From Chitinophagales bacterium (lineage in GTDB: Bacteria; Bacteroidota; Bacteroidia; Chitinophagales; Chitinophagaceae): a stretch of 47,975 bases of DNA. The position numbers were made by a program, and so were the translations under genes. The DNA lies in contig JAJPKJ010000038.1 of assembly GCA_021323755.1 (NCBI GenBank), positions 1-47,975 of the forward strand. The letters run 5' to 3'. Shown here piece after piece: positions 7,381-15,420 of the stretch. Position 1 is the stretch's first letter. Each line of letters opens with the position of its first letter. A model generated the notes under the pieces. It worked only from the letters and a program-made list of their open reading frames with translations, ran no database searches and had not been told where the DNA came from.

Positions 7381-8715
7381 TTAATTTCTTACTTCTTTAA
7401 ATCTCGAAAAGATTATTGCTGCAATGACGCAAAGTACAAATCCCAATATACCATTTAGTCGTATTCCAAAATCATGACCAACATCTTTGCCTTGAACGAG
7501 AAACATGGCAAACAATGCAATGCCTAGTGTTTGCGCGATCTTGACAAAAAAATATCGCACAGCAAAATAAATGGCCTCTTTATTGGAACCTGTATCCAGT
7601 GTGTCCTTTGCTATCACTTCAGAAAGGATGGCGACGGGTAAAATATTTAACGAAGCAACAGGAATGGAAGCTAAAAAAACCAAAGCATATATCTGCAGTT
7701 TTGCATTAATATCAAATTTTCCCAGAAAATAGATTCCGGCGAAAACGATTGATAATAGCAACAGTGAAAAAGTTACAATGGGTTTCTTACCGATCTTTTG
7801 TGAAAGAATATTAACAACAGGATAAAAAATAAAAGAACCAAGAACCATTGTTATCATTAATTTATTGCCAATGCTTTCAGGTAATCGCAAAAGCACCGTT
7901 ACAAAATATAATAATCCCGAAGTGATAATGGTCACCCCGATGAAATAAGAAAAATCCGCCACGATAAAAAATTGAAAATTTTTATTCGTTAGCGTTTGTC
8001 TTAATGCTTTACCAAGGGGAACAGCGCTGGGTTTACCAACTGAATATTTTTTTTCATTAATACCCCAGGCCGTAATAGCCATAAACAGCGCAGCCAATAA
8101 TGCAAACATGGCAACCGTATATTGCAATGCGGCCAAACGGCTAAGCATAAACGAAGTTTGCAGCATATCAGCGATATTAAAAGTGTTGGAGGCAATCGCA
8201 ATTCCAAAAACATAACCCAAGGATTGAAAAGTAGACAGTCTAACTTTAGCTTTCGAATCCGGCGCAAGCTCCGGCAGCAGTGCATTGTAGGGAATTATAT
8301 AAGTGGTAGTTGAAACATAAAAACCGATCAGCATGAAGACAAGCCATATTACATTCATGCTGCTCTCCATTTTCTTTAATGGATAAAAAACAAGAAAACA
8401 GAATACCAATGAAGGCAAAATAGCCACCTTCATAAAAGGAATTCGTCTGCCTTGCTTGTTGGTGCTGCGATCACTCAATTGCGCAATGAGCGGATCAACA
8501 ATAGCATCAACCAATCTTCCGCTCGCAGTAATAATGGAAATCAAATTAAAAATGCCAAAAATCACCACCTGGCTTATGAGCAATGGTAAACCACTTGTTG
8601 TTGGGGGTAGGTATAAATAAACCAATATAACGCTGATAAGATTGATCATTACACTCCAGCCCATCATGCCAAATGCGTAAATGATTTGTTTGCCAAGTGG
8701 AAGTGGTTGTTGCAT
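7381..8715 (-). CDS. GPH-family (MFS) cation symporter
   Basis: The 444-residue product has about 12 hydrophobic segments and the hallmark loop D-A-I-V-D-P-L-I-A-Q-L-S-D-R-S ... G-R-R-I-P-F of the glycoside-pentoside-hexuronide:cation symporter family (MelB type). Such proteins import sugars or related solutes with Na+ or H+, but some members carry other substrates. It is the third gene of a minus-strand run after the nitrilase and old yellow enzyme genes, separated by 120 bp. As I recall, a GPH symporter is also found near COG2907/DUF1365/Cfa genes in some proteobacteria, so its proximity to that operon may be meaningful. The substrate is unknown. Confidence 0.85.
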   Translation of the reverse strand: MQQPLPLGKQIIYAFGMMGWSVMINLISVILVYLYLPPTTSGLPLLISQVVIFGIFNLISIITASGRLVDAIVDPLIAQLSDRSTNKQGRRIPFMKVAILPSLVFCFLVFYPLKKMESSMNVIWLVFMLIGFYVSTTTYIIPYNALLPELAPDSKAKVRLSTFQSLGYVFGIAIASNTFNIADMLQTSFMLSRLAALQYTVAMFALLAALFMAITAWGINEKKYSVGKPSAVPLGKALRQTLTNKNFQFFIVADFSYFIGVTIITSGLLYFVTVLLRLPESIGNKLMITMVLGSFIFYPVVNILSQKIGKKPIVTFSLLLLSIVFAGIYFLGKFDINAKLQIYALVFLASIPVASLNILPVAILSEVIAKDTLDTGSNKEAIYFAVRYFFVKIAQTLGIALFAMFLVQGKDVGHDFGIRLNGILGFVLCVIAAIIFSRFKEVRN

Positions 8716-8835
8716 GGCACAATATACAGCTAATAGCTATTTGCTTTTTGATGCCAGCTTTAGTAGAGCCCCTTGAGTTCCTTTGCAACCCCTGTCCGTC
8801 CTCTCTGGCGGGACCTGATCTGCAGAATCAGTATT
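8716..8835. other. GC-rich spacer between OYE and symporter genes
   Basis: This non-coding gap contains a stretch (about 8757-8830) visibly richer in G and C than its surroundings, with a short CTGAT/ATCAG dyad near 8808-8825. No terminator with a T-tract and no promoter match is clear. It could be a copy of an intergenic repeat family, but no second copy occurs in the window. Confidence 0.3.
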
Positions 8836-9906
8836 TTACAATTTCAATTTCGCTCTTTCATATTGTAAAGGCCACGAAATATCTTCATGTAATTCCCGCG
8901 CAGCGTGCAATGGAAAATAAGGATCACGTAAAAACTCGCGGGCAAGTATGATCAAATCTGCCTCCCCCTTTTGCAAAATTTCCTCTGCCTGTTTTGCGGT
9001 GGTAATGAGGCCGACAGCGCCGGTTAATATTCCGGTTTCTTTTTTTATTCTTTCTGCAAAGGGAACCTTATAACCGGGCGCTAATGGAATTTTCGCATGA
9101 GGCGAAGTGCCGCCACTCGAACAATCGATTAAATCAATGCCTTTATTTTTCATCATCTCCGATAACTGCACCGAATCAGCAATACTCCATCCACCATCAA
9201 CCCAGTCAGTTGCAGAAATGCGCACAAATAAAGGGTTTTCAGTGCTCCATTCTTTTTTAACGGCTTCAATAACTTCCATTAATAATCGCGCACGATTTAC
9301 CAAACATCCGCCATATTCATCATTTCTCTTATTACTTAAAGGAGAAAGAAACTGATGCAATAAATAACCGTGCGCCGCATGTATCTCGATCAATTTATAT
9401 CCGGCTTTTATTGCGCGTTTTGCCCCAATGGCAAAATCATTAATTACTTTTTCAATTCCATTCCTGTCTAATGAGGCAGGCGCCTCCTGAGTCTCAGAAA
9501 AAGGAATATCACTTGCGGAAAAAGTCAACCACCCGCCATCGGCTATCTTTATTTGCTTTCCTCCTTTCCAAGGACTCGCATTACTCGCTTTTCTTCCCGC
9601 GTGCGCAAGTTGCACCCCAGCAACTGAGCCTTGCGAATGAATGAAATCAGTTATTTGCTTTAATTTTTCAATATGCTCATCTTTATAGATTCCCATATCA
9701 TCCGGTGAAATTCTTCCTTCCGCTGAAACGGCGGTGGCCTCCTGTATCACCAACGCAGCGCCGCCAACAGCGCGGCTTCCCAAATGCACCAAATGCCAGT
9801 CGTTGGCAAATCCATCAACAGAAGAATACTGACACATCGGCGAAACGACGATCCGGTTTTTAAATTCAATGTTTTTGACCCTTAATTTGCTAAACAATAA
9901 ACTCAT
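8836..9906 (-). CDS. Old yellow enzyme-family NADH:flavin oxidoreductase (YqjM/NamA-like)
   Basis: The protein has 356 residues, the expected length for a single-domain ene-reductase. It begins F-S-K-L-R-V-K-N-I-E-F-K-N-R-I-V-V-S-P-M-C-Q-Y-S-S, the FMN-binding start of YqjM-type enzymes with the redox-tuning Cys after S-P-M. H-A-A-H-G-Y-L-L-H-Q-F-L-S-P-L-S-N-K-R-N-D-E-Y-G-G contains the conserved family block, and H-A-G-R-K-A carries the substrate-site histidine region. It should reduce activated C=C bonds of enals, enones or nitro compounds with NAD(P)H. It is 32 bp downstream of the nitrilase gene and is probably cotranscribed with it. Confidence 0.9.
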   Translation of the reverse strand: MSLLFSKLRVKNIEFKNRIVVSPMCQYSSVDGFANDWHLVHLGSRAVGGAALVIQEATAVSAEGRISPDDMGIYKDEHIEKLKQITDFIHSQGSVAGVQLAHAGRKASNASPWKGGKQIKIADGGWLTFSASDIPFSETQEAPASLDRNGIEKVINDFAIGAKRAIKAGYKLIEIHAAHGYLLHQFLSPLSNKRNDEYGGCLVNRARLLMEVIEAVKKEWSTENPLFVRISATDWVDGGWSIADSVQLSEMMKNKGIDLIDCSSGGTSPHAKIPLAPGYKVPFAERIKKETGILTGAVGLITTAKQAEEILQKGEADLIILAREFLRDPYFPLHAARELHEDISWPLQYERAKLKL

Positions 9907-9938
9907 AAAAATTTATCCTGATGATTTTTTGAGGATGC

Positions 9939-10895
9939 TTAATGCTCACCATTATCAAGCCAGGCTACTTTTTGCACTGGCTGATGATCCTTAACAAGAA
10001 TGTCGCGGTATAGTTCAGGTCGTCTTGCATTTCTGTAACGATAACCCCCGGACTGAAGAATTTTTTCCGGGGTAATGACAGCCATTACAAAATCATTTCC
10101 GAGCGTACGACATTCTGCAATAATATCTCCGAATGGGTCAATGATCATTGAGCAGCCGTTCTTCAACTGATCATCATCCATTCCAATGGGGTTTGAAAAA
10201 ACAATGTAGATGCCATTATCATAAGCGCGCGCCGGTAACCATTTCATCAACCAGCTTCTTCCTTTCAATCCATCAAATTCGATACGCAATGAGGTCGGAT
10301 CAGATTCGCGATTATGCCAAAGCTTCGGATCCACAAAACCCGCGCCCGGCCTGGTTGATGGAGTACACATGGTTACGTGGGGCATAAAAATAATATCTGC
10401 GCCAAGAAAAGCTGTGGCGCGAACATTTTCGATAATATTATTATCATAGCAAATTAATATTCCGCACTTCCAGCCATGCAGTTCAAAAACACAATATTCG
10501 TTTCCGGGCTGGAGATAAGGATTGATAAAGGGATGTAATTTTCTAAACTTCGCTACCATTCCGTTCTCATCAACACAGACATAAGCTTTGAACAGATTGT
10601 CCTCTGTATCTTTTTCGAAAAATCCGGCGAGAATGGTGATCTTATTTTTTTTTGCGATTAAGGTTAGTTGTCTAATACTATGTCCCTCGGGAATAAATTC
10701 AGCAAGTTCAAGCATTTGTTCCTTTGAAAGATGGCGGGCAAATGTATACCCCGAAACAGAGCATTCATGAAACGCGATAACGGAGGCGCCTGCAACCGCT
10801 GCTTTTTGAGAAAGATCATCAATGACCGAAAGATTATACGCTTTATCATTGCTTCGATGTTCAAATTGAGCTGTGGCGATTTTTATGTTATTCAT
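9939..10895 (-). CDS. Nitrilase-superfamily carbon-nitrogen hydrolase
   Basis: The 318-residue protein carries the Glu-Lys-Cys triad of the nitrilase fold: E44 in F-H-E-C-S-V-S-G-Y, K119 in K-F-R-K-L-H-P-F, and C149 in G-I-L-I-C-Y-D-N-N. It should hydrolyse an amide or carbamoyl bond. It differs clearly from the N-carbamoylputrescine amidase elsewhere in the window: it lacks I-C-W-D-Q-W and has a long insertion after the catalytic Cys (C-T-P-S-T-R-P-G-A-G-F-V-D-P). The substrate cannot be read from sequence. It is the first gene of a minus-strand run with an old yellow enzyme and a symporter, which suggests catabolism of a small nitrogen-containing compound. Confidence 0.88.
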   Translation of the reverse strand: MNNIKIATAQFEHRSNDKAYNLSVIDDLSQKAAVAGASVIAFHECSVSGYTFARHLSKEQMLELAEFIPEGHSIRQLTLIAKKNKITILAGFFEKDTEDNLFKAYVCVDENGMVAKFRKLHPFINPYLQPGNEYCVFELHGWKCGILICYDNNIIENVRATAFLGADIIFMPHVTMCTPSTRPGAGFVDPKLWHNRESDPTSLRIEFDGLKGRSWLMKWLPARAYDNGIYIVFSNPIGMDDDQLKNGCSMIIDPFGDIIAECRTLGNDFVMAVITPEKILQSGGYRYRNARRPELYRDILVKDHQPVQKVAWLDNGEH

Positions 10896-10988
10896 AATAT
10901 TTTAACTGGCTACTTTGTGGACAAATGAAATTATTGAATTTTTTATTACATCGGTAAAACGGTAATCCTTAAGGGTTAAAAGAAAATA

Positions 10989-11015
10989 AATATCCACATT
11001 TTACTGGTGGATATT
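10989..11015. promoter_or_regulatory. Inverted repeat upstream of the RRM gene
   Basis: AATATCCAC (10989-10997) and GTGGATATT (11007-11015) are perfect 9-bp arms around a 9-nt loop, 65 bp before the RRM gene start. There is no T-tract, so it is more likely an operator or a leader-RNA hairpin than a terminator. Confidence 0.5.
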
Positions 11016-11080
11016 ATCAGAAATATAATCTGCATCATTTTCATGTATTACACTTAATTTTAGGACTTAAATAAAAACCC

Positions 11081-11398
11081 ATGAAGCTTTTTGTTGCTGG
11101 TCTCCCTTACGATTTCGATGATATTGATCTAAAAGAAATGTTTGAATTATACGGCGTGGTATATTCAGCAAAAGTGGCGCTGGACAAGGAAACCAGAAAA
11201 AGCCGCGGGTTTGGATTTTTAGATATGCCAAATGATGCCGAAGCACGCGAAGCCATACAGACCCTTAATGGAGCTGAATTGGGCAGAGGGAAAAAGTTGG
11301 CCGTCAAACAAGCAGAAGAACAACCACCAAAACCGGGATTCTCCGATCAGCGGGGAAGGGACGGAAGAGATAATAACCGCGACCGCAGAAGATATTAG
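11081..11398 (+). CDS. RRM-domain RNA-binding protein
   Basis: This 105-residue protein is one RNA recognition motif (about 1-78) plus a charged tail. RNP2 is L-F-V-A-G-L-P-Y near the start and RNP1 is K-S-R-G-F-G-F-L-D-M at about residues 40-49, with the aromatic residues that stack on RNA. The tail is rich in R, G, D and Q and ends R-D-R-R-R-Y, like the RG-rich tails of cyanobacterial and Bacteroidota RBPs. These proteins bind single-stranded RNA and are often induced by cold or act in post-transcriptional control. A leader inverted repeat lies upstream. Its stop is 4 bp from the end of the convergent DUF1080 gene. Confidence 0.93.
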   Translation: MKLFVAGLPYDFDDIDLKEMFELYGVVYSAKVALDKETRKSRGFGFLDMPNDAEAREAIQTLNGAELGRGKKLAVKQAEEQPPKPGFSDQRGRDGRDNNRDRRRY

Positions 11399-11402
11399 CC
11401 CT

Positions 11403-12149
11403 CTACAATTTTTTTAGCATAATATTTTTATACCAGACCTCATCACCATGGTCCTGTAACGCTATGTGACCCGTGGTAAAAGTGCCGAAATTAGGCATAT
11501 CCTTAAACTTGCTTCCTGCAATTAACTGTTTCCATTTATCATCCCAAATCATTGTTGAAATGACATGCACCCCATTTAGAAAAAGATCGAGTTTGCCGTT
11601 ATTGCTGATTATCTCCACTTTATTCCATTCGTTAAACCCTTTTGCCGACATAACCGTCGAAGGAATCAGATCGTACAGATCGCCTGCTTCATGCTTAAAA
11701 CTGTGTGCATCTTCATTACTGTCTTTATCGCAAACCTGCATTTCCATTCCGGTATTCCATGTTTCTTTATATTTTGTTGTGTCTTCATTTACATAAAAAA
11801 TGATTCCGCTATTTCCCTTCTTGCTTATTTTCCATTCTAGTTTCAGATCATAATTACCAAAGGCGCTATCCGTTACCAGATCGCCGCCCCCGGAAGTTTG
11901 ATACCCGTTCCTTGTCGCAGATTGGAGGTGTATACTGTTGCTGTCAACATTCCAGGCATTGCCCGGTGCCGGTTTGCCGTAAGTATGCCAGCCTTTCAGG
12001 GAAGTTCCATCGAACAAAGAGATCCAGCCTGAGTCAGCGCTGTTTGTATTAGCCGAGGTGGAATCCGATGATGATTGATTATTGGTGTTTGCATTTTGGC
12101 AAGCAATCAAGATCATCAAAGAGCTTGCAAAAAAAAGAAGTTGTTTCAC
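11403..12149 (-). CDS. DUF1080 (3-keto-disaccharide hydrolase-like) lipoprotein
   Basis: The start codon is GTG at 12149. The 248-residue product has a lipoprotein signal: a hydrophobic stretch ending L-M-I-L-I-A-C, so the acylated Cys is residue 17, followed by a Ser/Asn-rich linker. The mature part is one DUF1080 domain: W-I-S-L-F-D-G-T-S-L-K-G-W-H-T-Y-G at its start, then N-S-G-I-F-Y-V and H-I-A-L-Q-D-H-G-D-E-V-W-Y-K-N-I near the end. This jelly-roll fold is common in Bacteroidota and Planctomycetes, and some members cleave 3-keto-glycosides. Location is probably the periplasm or outer membrane. No sugar-oxidation genes are adjacent, so the substrate is open. Confidence 0.9.
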   Translation of the reverse strand: MKQLLFFASSLMILIACQNANTNNQSSSDSTSANTNSADSGWISLFDGTSLKGWHTYGKPAPGNAWNVDSNSIHLQSATRNGYQTSGGGDLVTDSAFGNYDLKLEWKISKKGNSGIIFYVNEDTTKYKETWNTGMEMQVCDKDSNEDAHSFKHEAGDLYDLIPSTVMSAKGFNEWNKVEIISNNGKLDLFLNGVHVISTMIWDDKWKQLIAGSKFKDMPNFGTFTTGHIALQDHGDEVWYKNIMLKKL

Positions 12150-12445
12150 GATGAAGTTATTTAAAAAATGAATAAAACTATCGGTTATATATACCTGAAA
12201 ACCTGAACAAGTTACAATCTTTGATATTAATTATTATTAATTGTTAAGAAGACAGTTATAATATCCACAAATCGAGTAAAAAAATCCACAACTACTTTTT
12301 TGTAAATATTTTTTTCTTATCTTTTGCAATATTTTACTACTTAGGCGAGTTTCTAAAACTGGCAATTTGAAAAATCATTAAGGTTATTTCTGCAACAAGA
12401 CTTGTCCTAAATTACATTGATTTTTTACTTAATATATATAGTCGC
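12150..12445. other. Divergent AT-rich intergenic region
   Basis: This 296-bp spacer separates the DUF1080 gene and the response regulator and must hold both promoters. It is very AT-rich, with long T and A runs. ATCCACAA occurs twice (12263-12270 and 12284-12291), 21 bp apart, which is two helical turns. No exact TAnnTTTG box with a good -33 partner was found for either gene. Confidence 0.4.
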
Positions 12446-13087
12446 ATGAGAAAAATTTCGGTAATGGTGGTGGATGACCATTCACTCCTTCGCGAAGCGT
12501 GGAGCGTTTTGCTCAGTCAGCACAGAGAATTTGAACTTGCCGGAGACGCGGGCGATTCCGAAACGGCGATAGAAATAATTCAGCGCAAACGTCCCGATGT
12601 TATTATGCTTGACATTAGTATCAAACCAAAAGATGGTTTTGAAATTGTGAAACATATCATGCGCATTTCCCCCGAATCAAAAATCCTTGCTTTATCAATG
12701 CATTCATTTCCTGCGTATGCAAAAAAAATGTTACAGCTTGGAGCAAAAGGTTATGTTACCAAAAACTCATCAGTAGAAGAAGTCGTAAAAGCCTTGGTGC
12801 TTGTAAGTGAGGGGAAAAATTATATATGCAGCGAAATTGTTGAAATAATGACCAATATGATTGGTGAAGAAGATAATCCCAAACATGATATCAATGTTCT
12901 TACTGAGCGTGAGGTAAAGATTGTGCGATATGTAAGACAGGGAATGTCATCCCGTGAAATTGCAGAAAAGTTGAAAATCTCTTACCGGACCGTTGAAGTC
13001 CACCGGTCTAAGATCCTGAAAAAGTTGAACTTTAAAAACACCCCTTCATTAATAAATTATATTAATTACACCAATGCAGATCTTTAA
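12446..13087 (+). CDS. NarL/FixJ-type response regulator
   Basis: The 213-residue protein has a receiver domain (about 1-122) and a LuxR-type helix-turn-helix (about 148-205). The acidic pocket is D10-D11, the phosphoacceptor is D56 in V-I-M-L-D-I-S, and the switch lysine lies in G-A-K-G-Y-V-T-K-N. The output domain has L-T-E-R-E-V-K-I-V-R-Y-V-R-Q-G-M-S-S-R-E-I-A and T-V-E-V-H-R-S-K-I-L-K-K-L, the canonical LuxR recognition helix. It is a DNA-binding regulator controlled by phosphorylation. No histidine kinase lies in the window, so it is an orphan here. Targets are unknown; the downstream permease gene is 127 bp away with its own possible -7 box. Confidence 0.93.
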   Translation: MRKISVMVVDDHSLLREAWSVLLSQHREFELAGDAGDSETAIEIIQRKRPDVIMLDISIKPKDGFEIVKHIMRISPESKILALSMHSFPAYAKKMLQLGAKGYVTKNSSVEEVVKALVLVSEGKNYICSEIVEIMTNMIGEEDNPKHDINVLTEREVKIVRYVRQGMSSREIAEKLKISYRTVEVHRSKILKKLNFKNTPSLINYINYTNADL

Positions 13088-13202
13088 TTTATTGAGTCTG
13101 TAATTCTTAAAATTTTCGGCTACACATTGACGGTAGTTATATTCATAAAATTTTCCGGCGTTTTTCTTGGTTTTTAACGAGGCATTATTCTGGCAATACT
13201 CA

Positions 13203-13210
13203 TATATTTG
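13203..13210 (+). promoter_or_regulatory. Possible -7 box of the APC permease gene
   Basis: TATATTTG matches TAnnTTTG exactly and ends 4 bp before the ATG at 13215. If used, the transcript would be essentially leaderless. No TTG is found at the usual -33 distance, so this may be chance in AT-rich DNA. Confidence 0.3.
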
Positions 13211-13214
13211 AGTA

Positions 13215-14786
13215 ATGGCGCAGGAATTAAAATCATCAACACAAAACAACGCATCAACCGATGAACAGTTGCTCGCCACCCTGGGCTATAAACAAGAATT
13301 GAAAAGGTCGTGGTCGGGATTTTCAAATTTTGCCATTTCATTTTCCAGCATTTCCATTTTAAGCGGATGTTTTACCACATTCAGTCAGGCATGGAATAAT
13401 GGCGGACCTATTACCATTTCCATTGGATGGCCTGTAATATCTTCATTCATTCTAATCATTGGGTTCTGCCTGGCAGAATTGGCTTCCGCATATCCGACAT
13501 CCGGCGGAATTTATTGGTGGGCATCAAAACTTGGCGGACCGAAAGCCGGTTTTTTTACCGGATGGCTAAATTTTATCGGGTTGCTTGCCATTAATGCCTC
13601 TGTGGTTTACGGCGCAGCAACATTTTTGAATATTATACTCGGTATGTATTCGCCGCATTATGCCGCAAATTTTTTAGATGGCGATTACATCAAGCAGCAA
13701 TTTTTCTGGTTCATGATCATCATGATCTTTATTACCGCGCTAAATTGTTTCAGCACACAAATCCTTGCCATATTCAATAATGCTTCCGTGTGGTGGCATG
13801 TTGGCGGAACGATTTTAATTGTTGCCATACTCATTATTGTTCCAGATGAACATCAAACTGCTAAATGGATGTTCACCACGCGTATAAATAATTCCGGGTT
13901 CGCGGGCGTAAATACTTACTGGCTCTACGTTTTACCCCTAGGATTTTTATTGACTCAATATACCATCACCGGTTTTGATGCATCGGCGCATCTTTCAGAA
14001 GAAACGCATGGCGCCCATTTATCCGCCGCAAAAGGAATCTGGAAATCTATTTTTTATTCTGCCATTGGCGGATATATCTTATTGATGGCTTTTCTTTTTG
14101 TGGCCACAAAGCCTGAAACCATCAGTTCCTTCGACACAAATATTAACCCTTTCGGCGGCGGCTCAGTGATCGCCATTTTGTATAATGCATTATCACCGAT
14201 GATGTTCAAACTGATCATGATCGTTTCCACTGCCGGTCAAATTTTTTGTGCGATCGCTTGCCTTACTTCATGCTCCCGAATGATGTTTGCTTTTTCGCGC
14301 GATGGCGCAATTCCGGGTTATCGCTATTGGTCGAAAGTGAATAAAAATATGGTGCCGTTATATGCGGTGCTGGCATCTTCAATCATTGGAATCATCATTA
14401 CGTTACCCGCCTTATGGAAAAGCCCGCGAGGGATTCCAACAGCATTTTATGCCGTTGTTTCAATCGGGGTGATCGGTTTATATCTCGCGTTCTTAATTCC
14501 ATTATGGTTGAGATGGCGAGCCGGCAATCATTTTCAGGCTGGTGCCTGGACCTTAGGAAAAAAATATAGATGGATGAACCTCATAGCGGTAATTGAGATC
14601 ATTATTATCTCCATTTATTTCATATTGCCTTTTGAACCCGCAGCGGTCCCGGGAAATAAGCATTTTACCTGGCTTGCCGTAAATTACGCTCCTGTTTTGG
14701 TTGGCCTCACCCTGATATCACTTTGGATCTGGTGGAATGTTTCTGTAAAAAAATGGTTCACCGGCCCCCGAAGAACAATTGAATAA
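13215..14786 (+). CDS. APC-superfamily amino acid permease
   Basis: At 523 residues with about 12 membrane segments, this matches the amino acid/choline transporter branch of the APC superfamily. The N-terminal L-L-A-T-L-G-Y-K-Q-E-L-K-R-S-W-S-G-F-S-N-F-A-I-S-F-S is the family signature, followed by G-G-P-I-T-I-S-I-G-W-P and A-S-A-Y-P-T-S-G-G-I-Y-W-W-A in the first membrane segments. H-L-S-E-E-T lies in the loop after the sixth segment. It probably imports an amino acid, GABA or a polyamine-like compound by proton symport; the substrate cannot be fixed. The start at 13215 is the only reasonable one, as no other Met occurs before the first transmembrane helix. Confidence 0.88.
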   Translation: MAQELKSSTQNNASTDEQLLATLGYKQELKRSWSGFSNFAISFSSISILSGCFTTFSQAWNNGGPITISIGWPVISSFILIIGFCLAELASAYPTSGGIYWWASKLGGPKAGFFTGWLNFIGLLAINASVVYGAATFLNIILGMYSPHYAANFLDGDYIKQQFFWFMIIMIFITALNCFSTQILAIFNNASVWWHVGGTILIVAILIIVPDEHQTAKWMFTTRINNSGFAGVNTYWLYVLPLGFLLTQYTITGFDASAHLSEETHGAHLSAAKGIWKSIFYSAIGGYILLMAFLFVATKPETISSFDTNINPFGGGSVIAILYNALSPMMFKLIMIVSTAGQIFCAIACLTSCSRMMFAFSRDGAIPGYRYWSKVNKNMVPLYAVLASSIIGIIITLPALWKSPRGIPTAFYAVVSIGVIGLYLAFLIPLWLRWRAGNHFQAGAWTLGKKYRWMNLIAVIEIIIISIYFILPFEPAAVPGNKHFTWLAVNYAPVLVGLTLISLWIWWNVSVKKWFTGPRRTIE

Positions 14787-14850
14787 TTTGTGCATTCATC
14801 CTGCCGCCAAACAGGTAAAAAGTATAGAAGATCAATAATTTTTTACTGTA

Positions 14851-15312
14851 TCATTTCACATTTAGGTAAAGAATGCTGATATTAAGTACCATTGCAAAAC
14901 TCACCCAACTGATATAAGGTACCATAAGCCAGGCGGCTCTTTTATTTAATTTTGAAAAAGAAAGGATACAAAGCAAAATGGTTGCCCATAACAGAATTAT
15001 ATCTGCCAGTGCAACGGCAACCCGGTGGAAATGAAAGAAGATAAAGCTCCAAAAAAAATTAAGCAACAGTTGAACAAAAAAAATGCTCAGCGCAGTATTT
15101 CTTCTTTTGGAAGAAGGCAATTTCCAGATCGCGGATAATGCTATTGCCATCATGATATACAGAATCGTCCACACCGGCGCGAATACCCAATTTGGCGGAT
15201 TGAACCAGGGTTTATTCAAGACGACATACCACGTGTCAATATTTTGCGCAGTGGCAATCCCCGCTATAGCGCCGGCTGATAAGGTAATGAGTAAAGAAAA
15301 TACAAGTTTCAC
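14851..15312 (-). CDS. tspO: TspO/MBR family protein
   Basis: The start is GTG at 15312. The 153-residue protein has five membrane helices. W-F-N-P-P-N-W-V-F-A-P-V-W-T-I-L-Y-I-M-M-A-I-A (loop 1 and helix 2) and N-F-F-W-S-F-I-F-F (helix 3) are the family motifs, with W-L-M-V-P-Y-I-S-W-V-S-F-A in the fifth helix. TspO proteins bind porphyrins and tryptophan-derived ligands in the membrane and act in stress signalling or tetrapyrrole handling. It converges with the permease gene and is divergent from the serine hydrolase gene. There is no photosynthesis or haem cluster nearby. Confidence 0.93.
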   Translation of the reverse strand: MKLVFSLLITLSAGAIAGIATAQNIDTWYVVLNKPWFNPPNWVFAPVWTILYIMMAIALSAIWKLPSSKRRNTALSIFFVQLLLNFFWSFIFFHFHRVAVALADIILLWATILLCILSFSKLNKRAAWLMVPYISWVSFAMVLNISILYLNVK

Positions 15313-15420
15313 TGTTTAATTTTTAGTTGATACAGGATTATCACATCAAAACAAAAGCCAGCTTTCAAAACATTACCCGGCAATTTATTAATCGTATTTT
15401 TATTTTATAAAGAATCTTTC

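Noticed and set aside
10989-12291. Shared 9-mer AATATCCAC upstream of the RRM gene and in the 12150-12445 spacer as a common operator
   Set aside because: A 9-mer recurring once in about 48 kb of AT-rich DNA on two strands is near chance expectation, and the second site lacks the dyad partner.
14800-14825. CCTG/CAGG hairpin after the APC permease gene as a terminator
   Set aside because: Four base pairs and no T-run directly after it are not enough.
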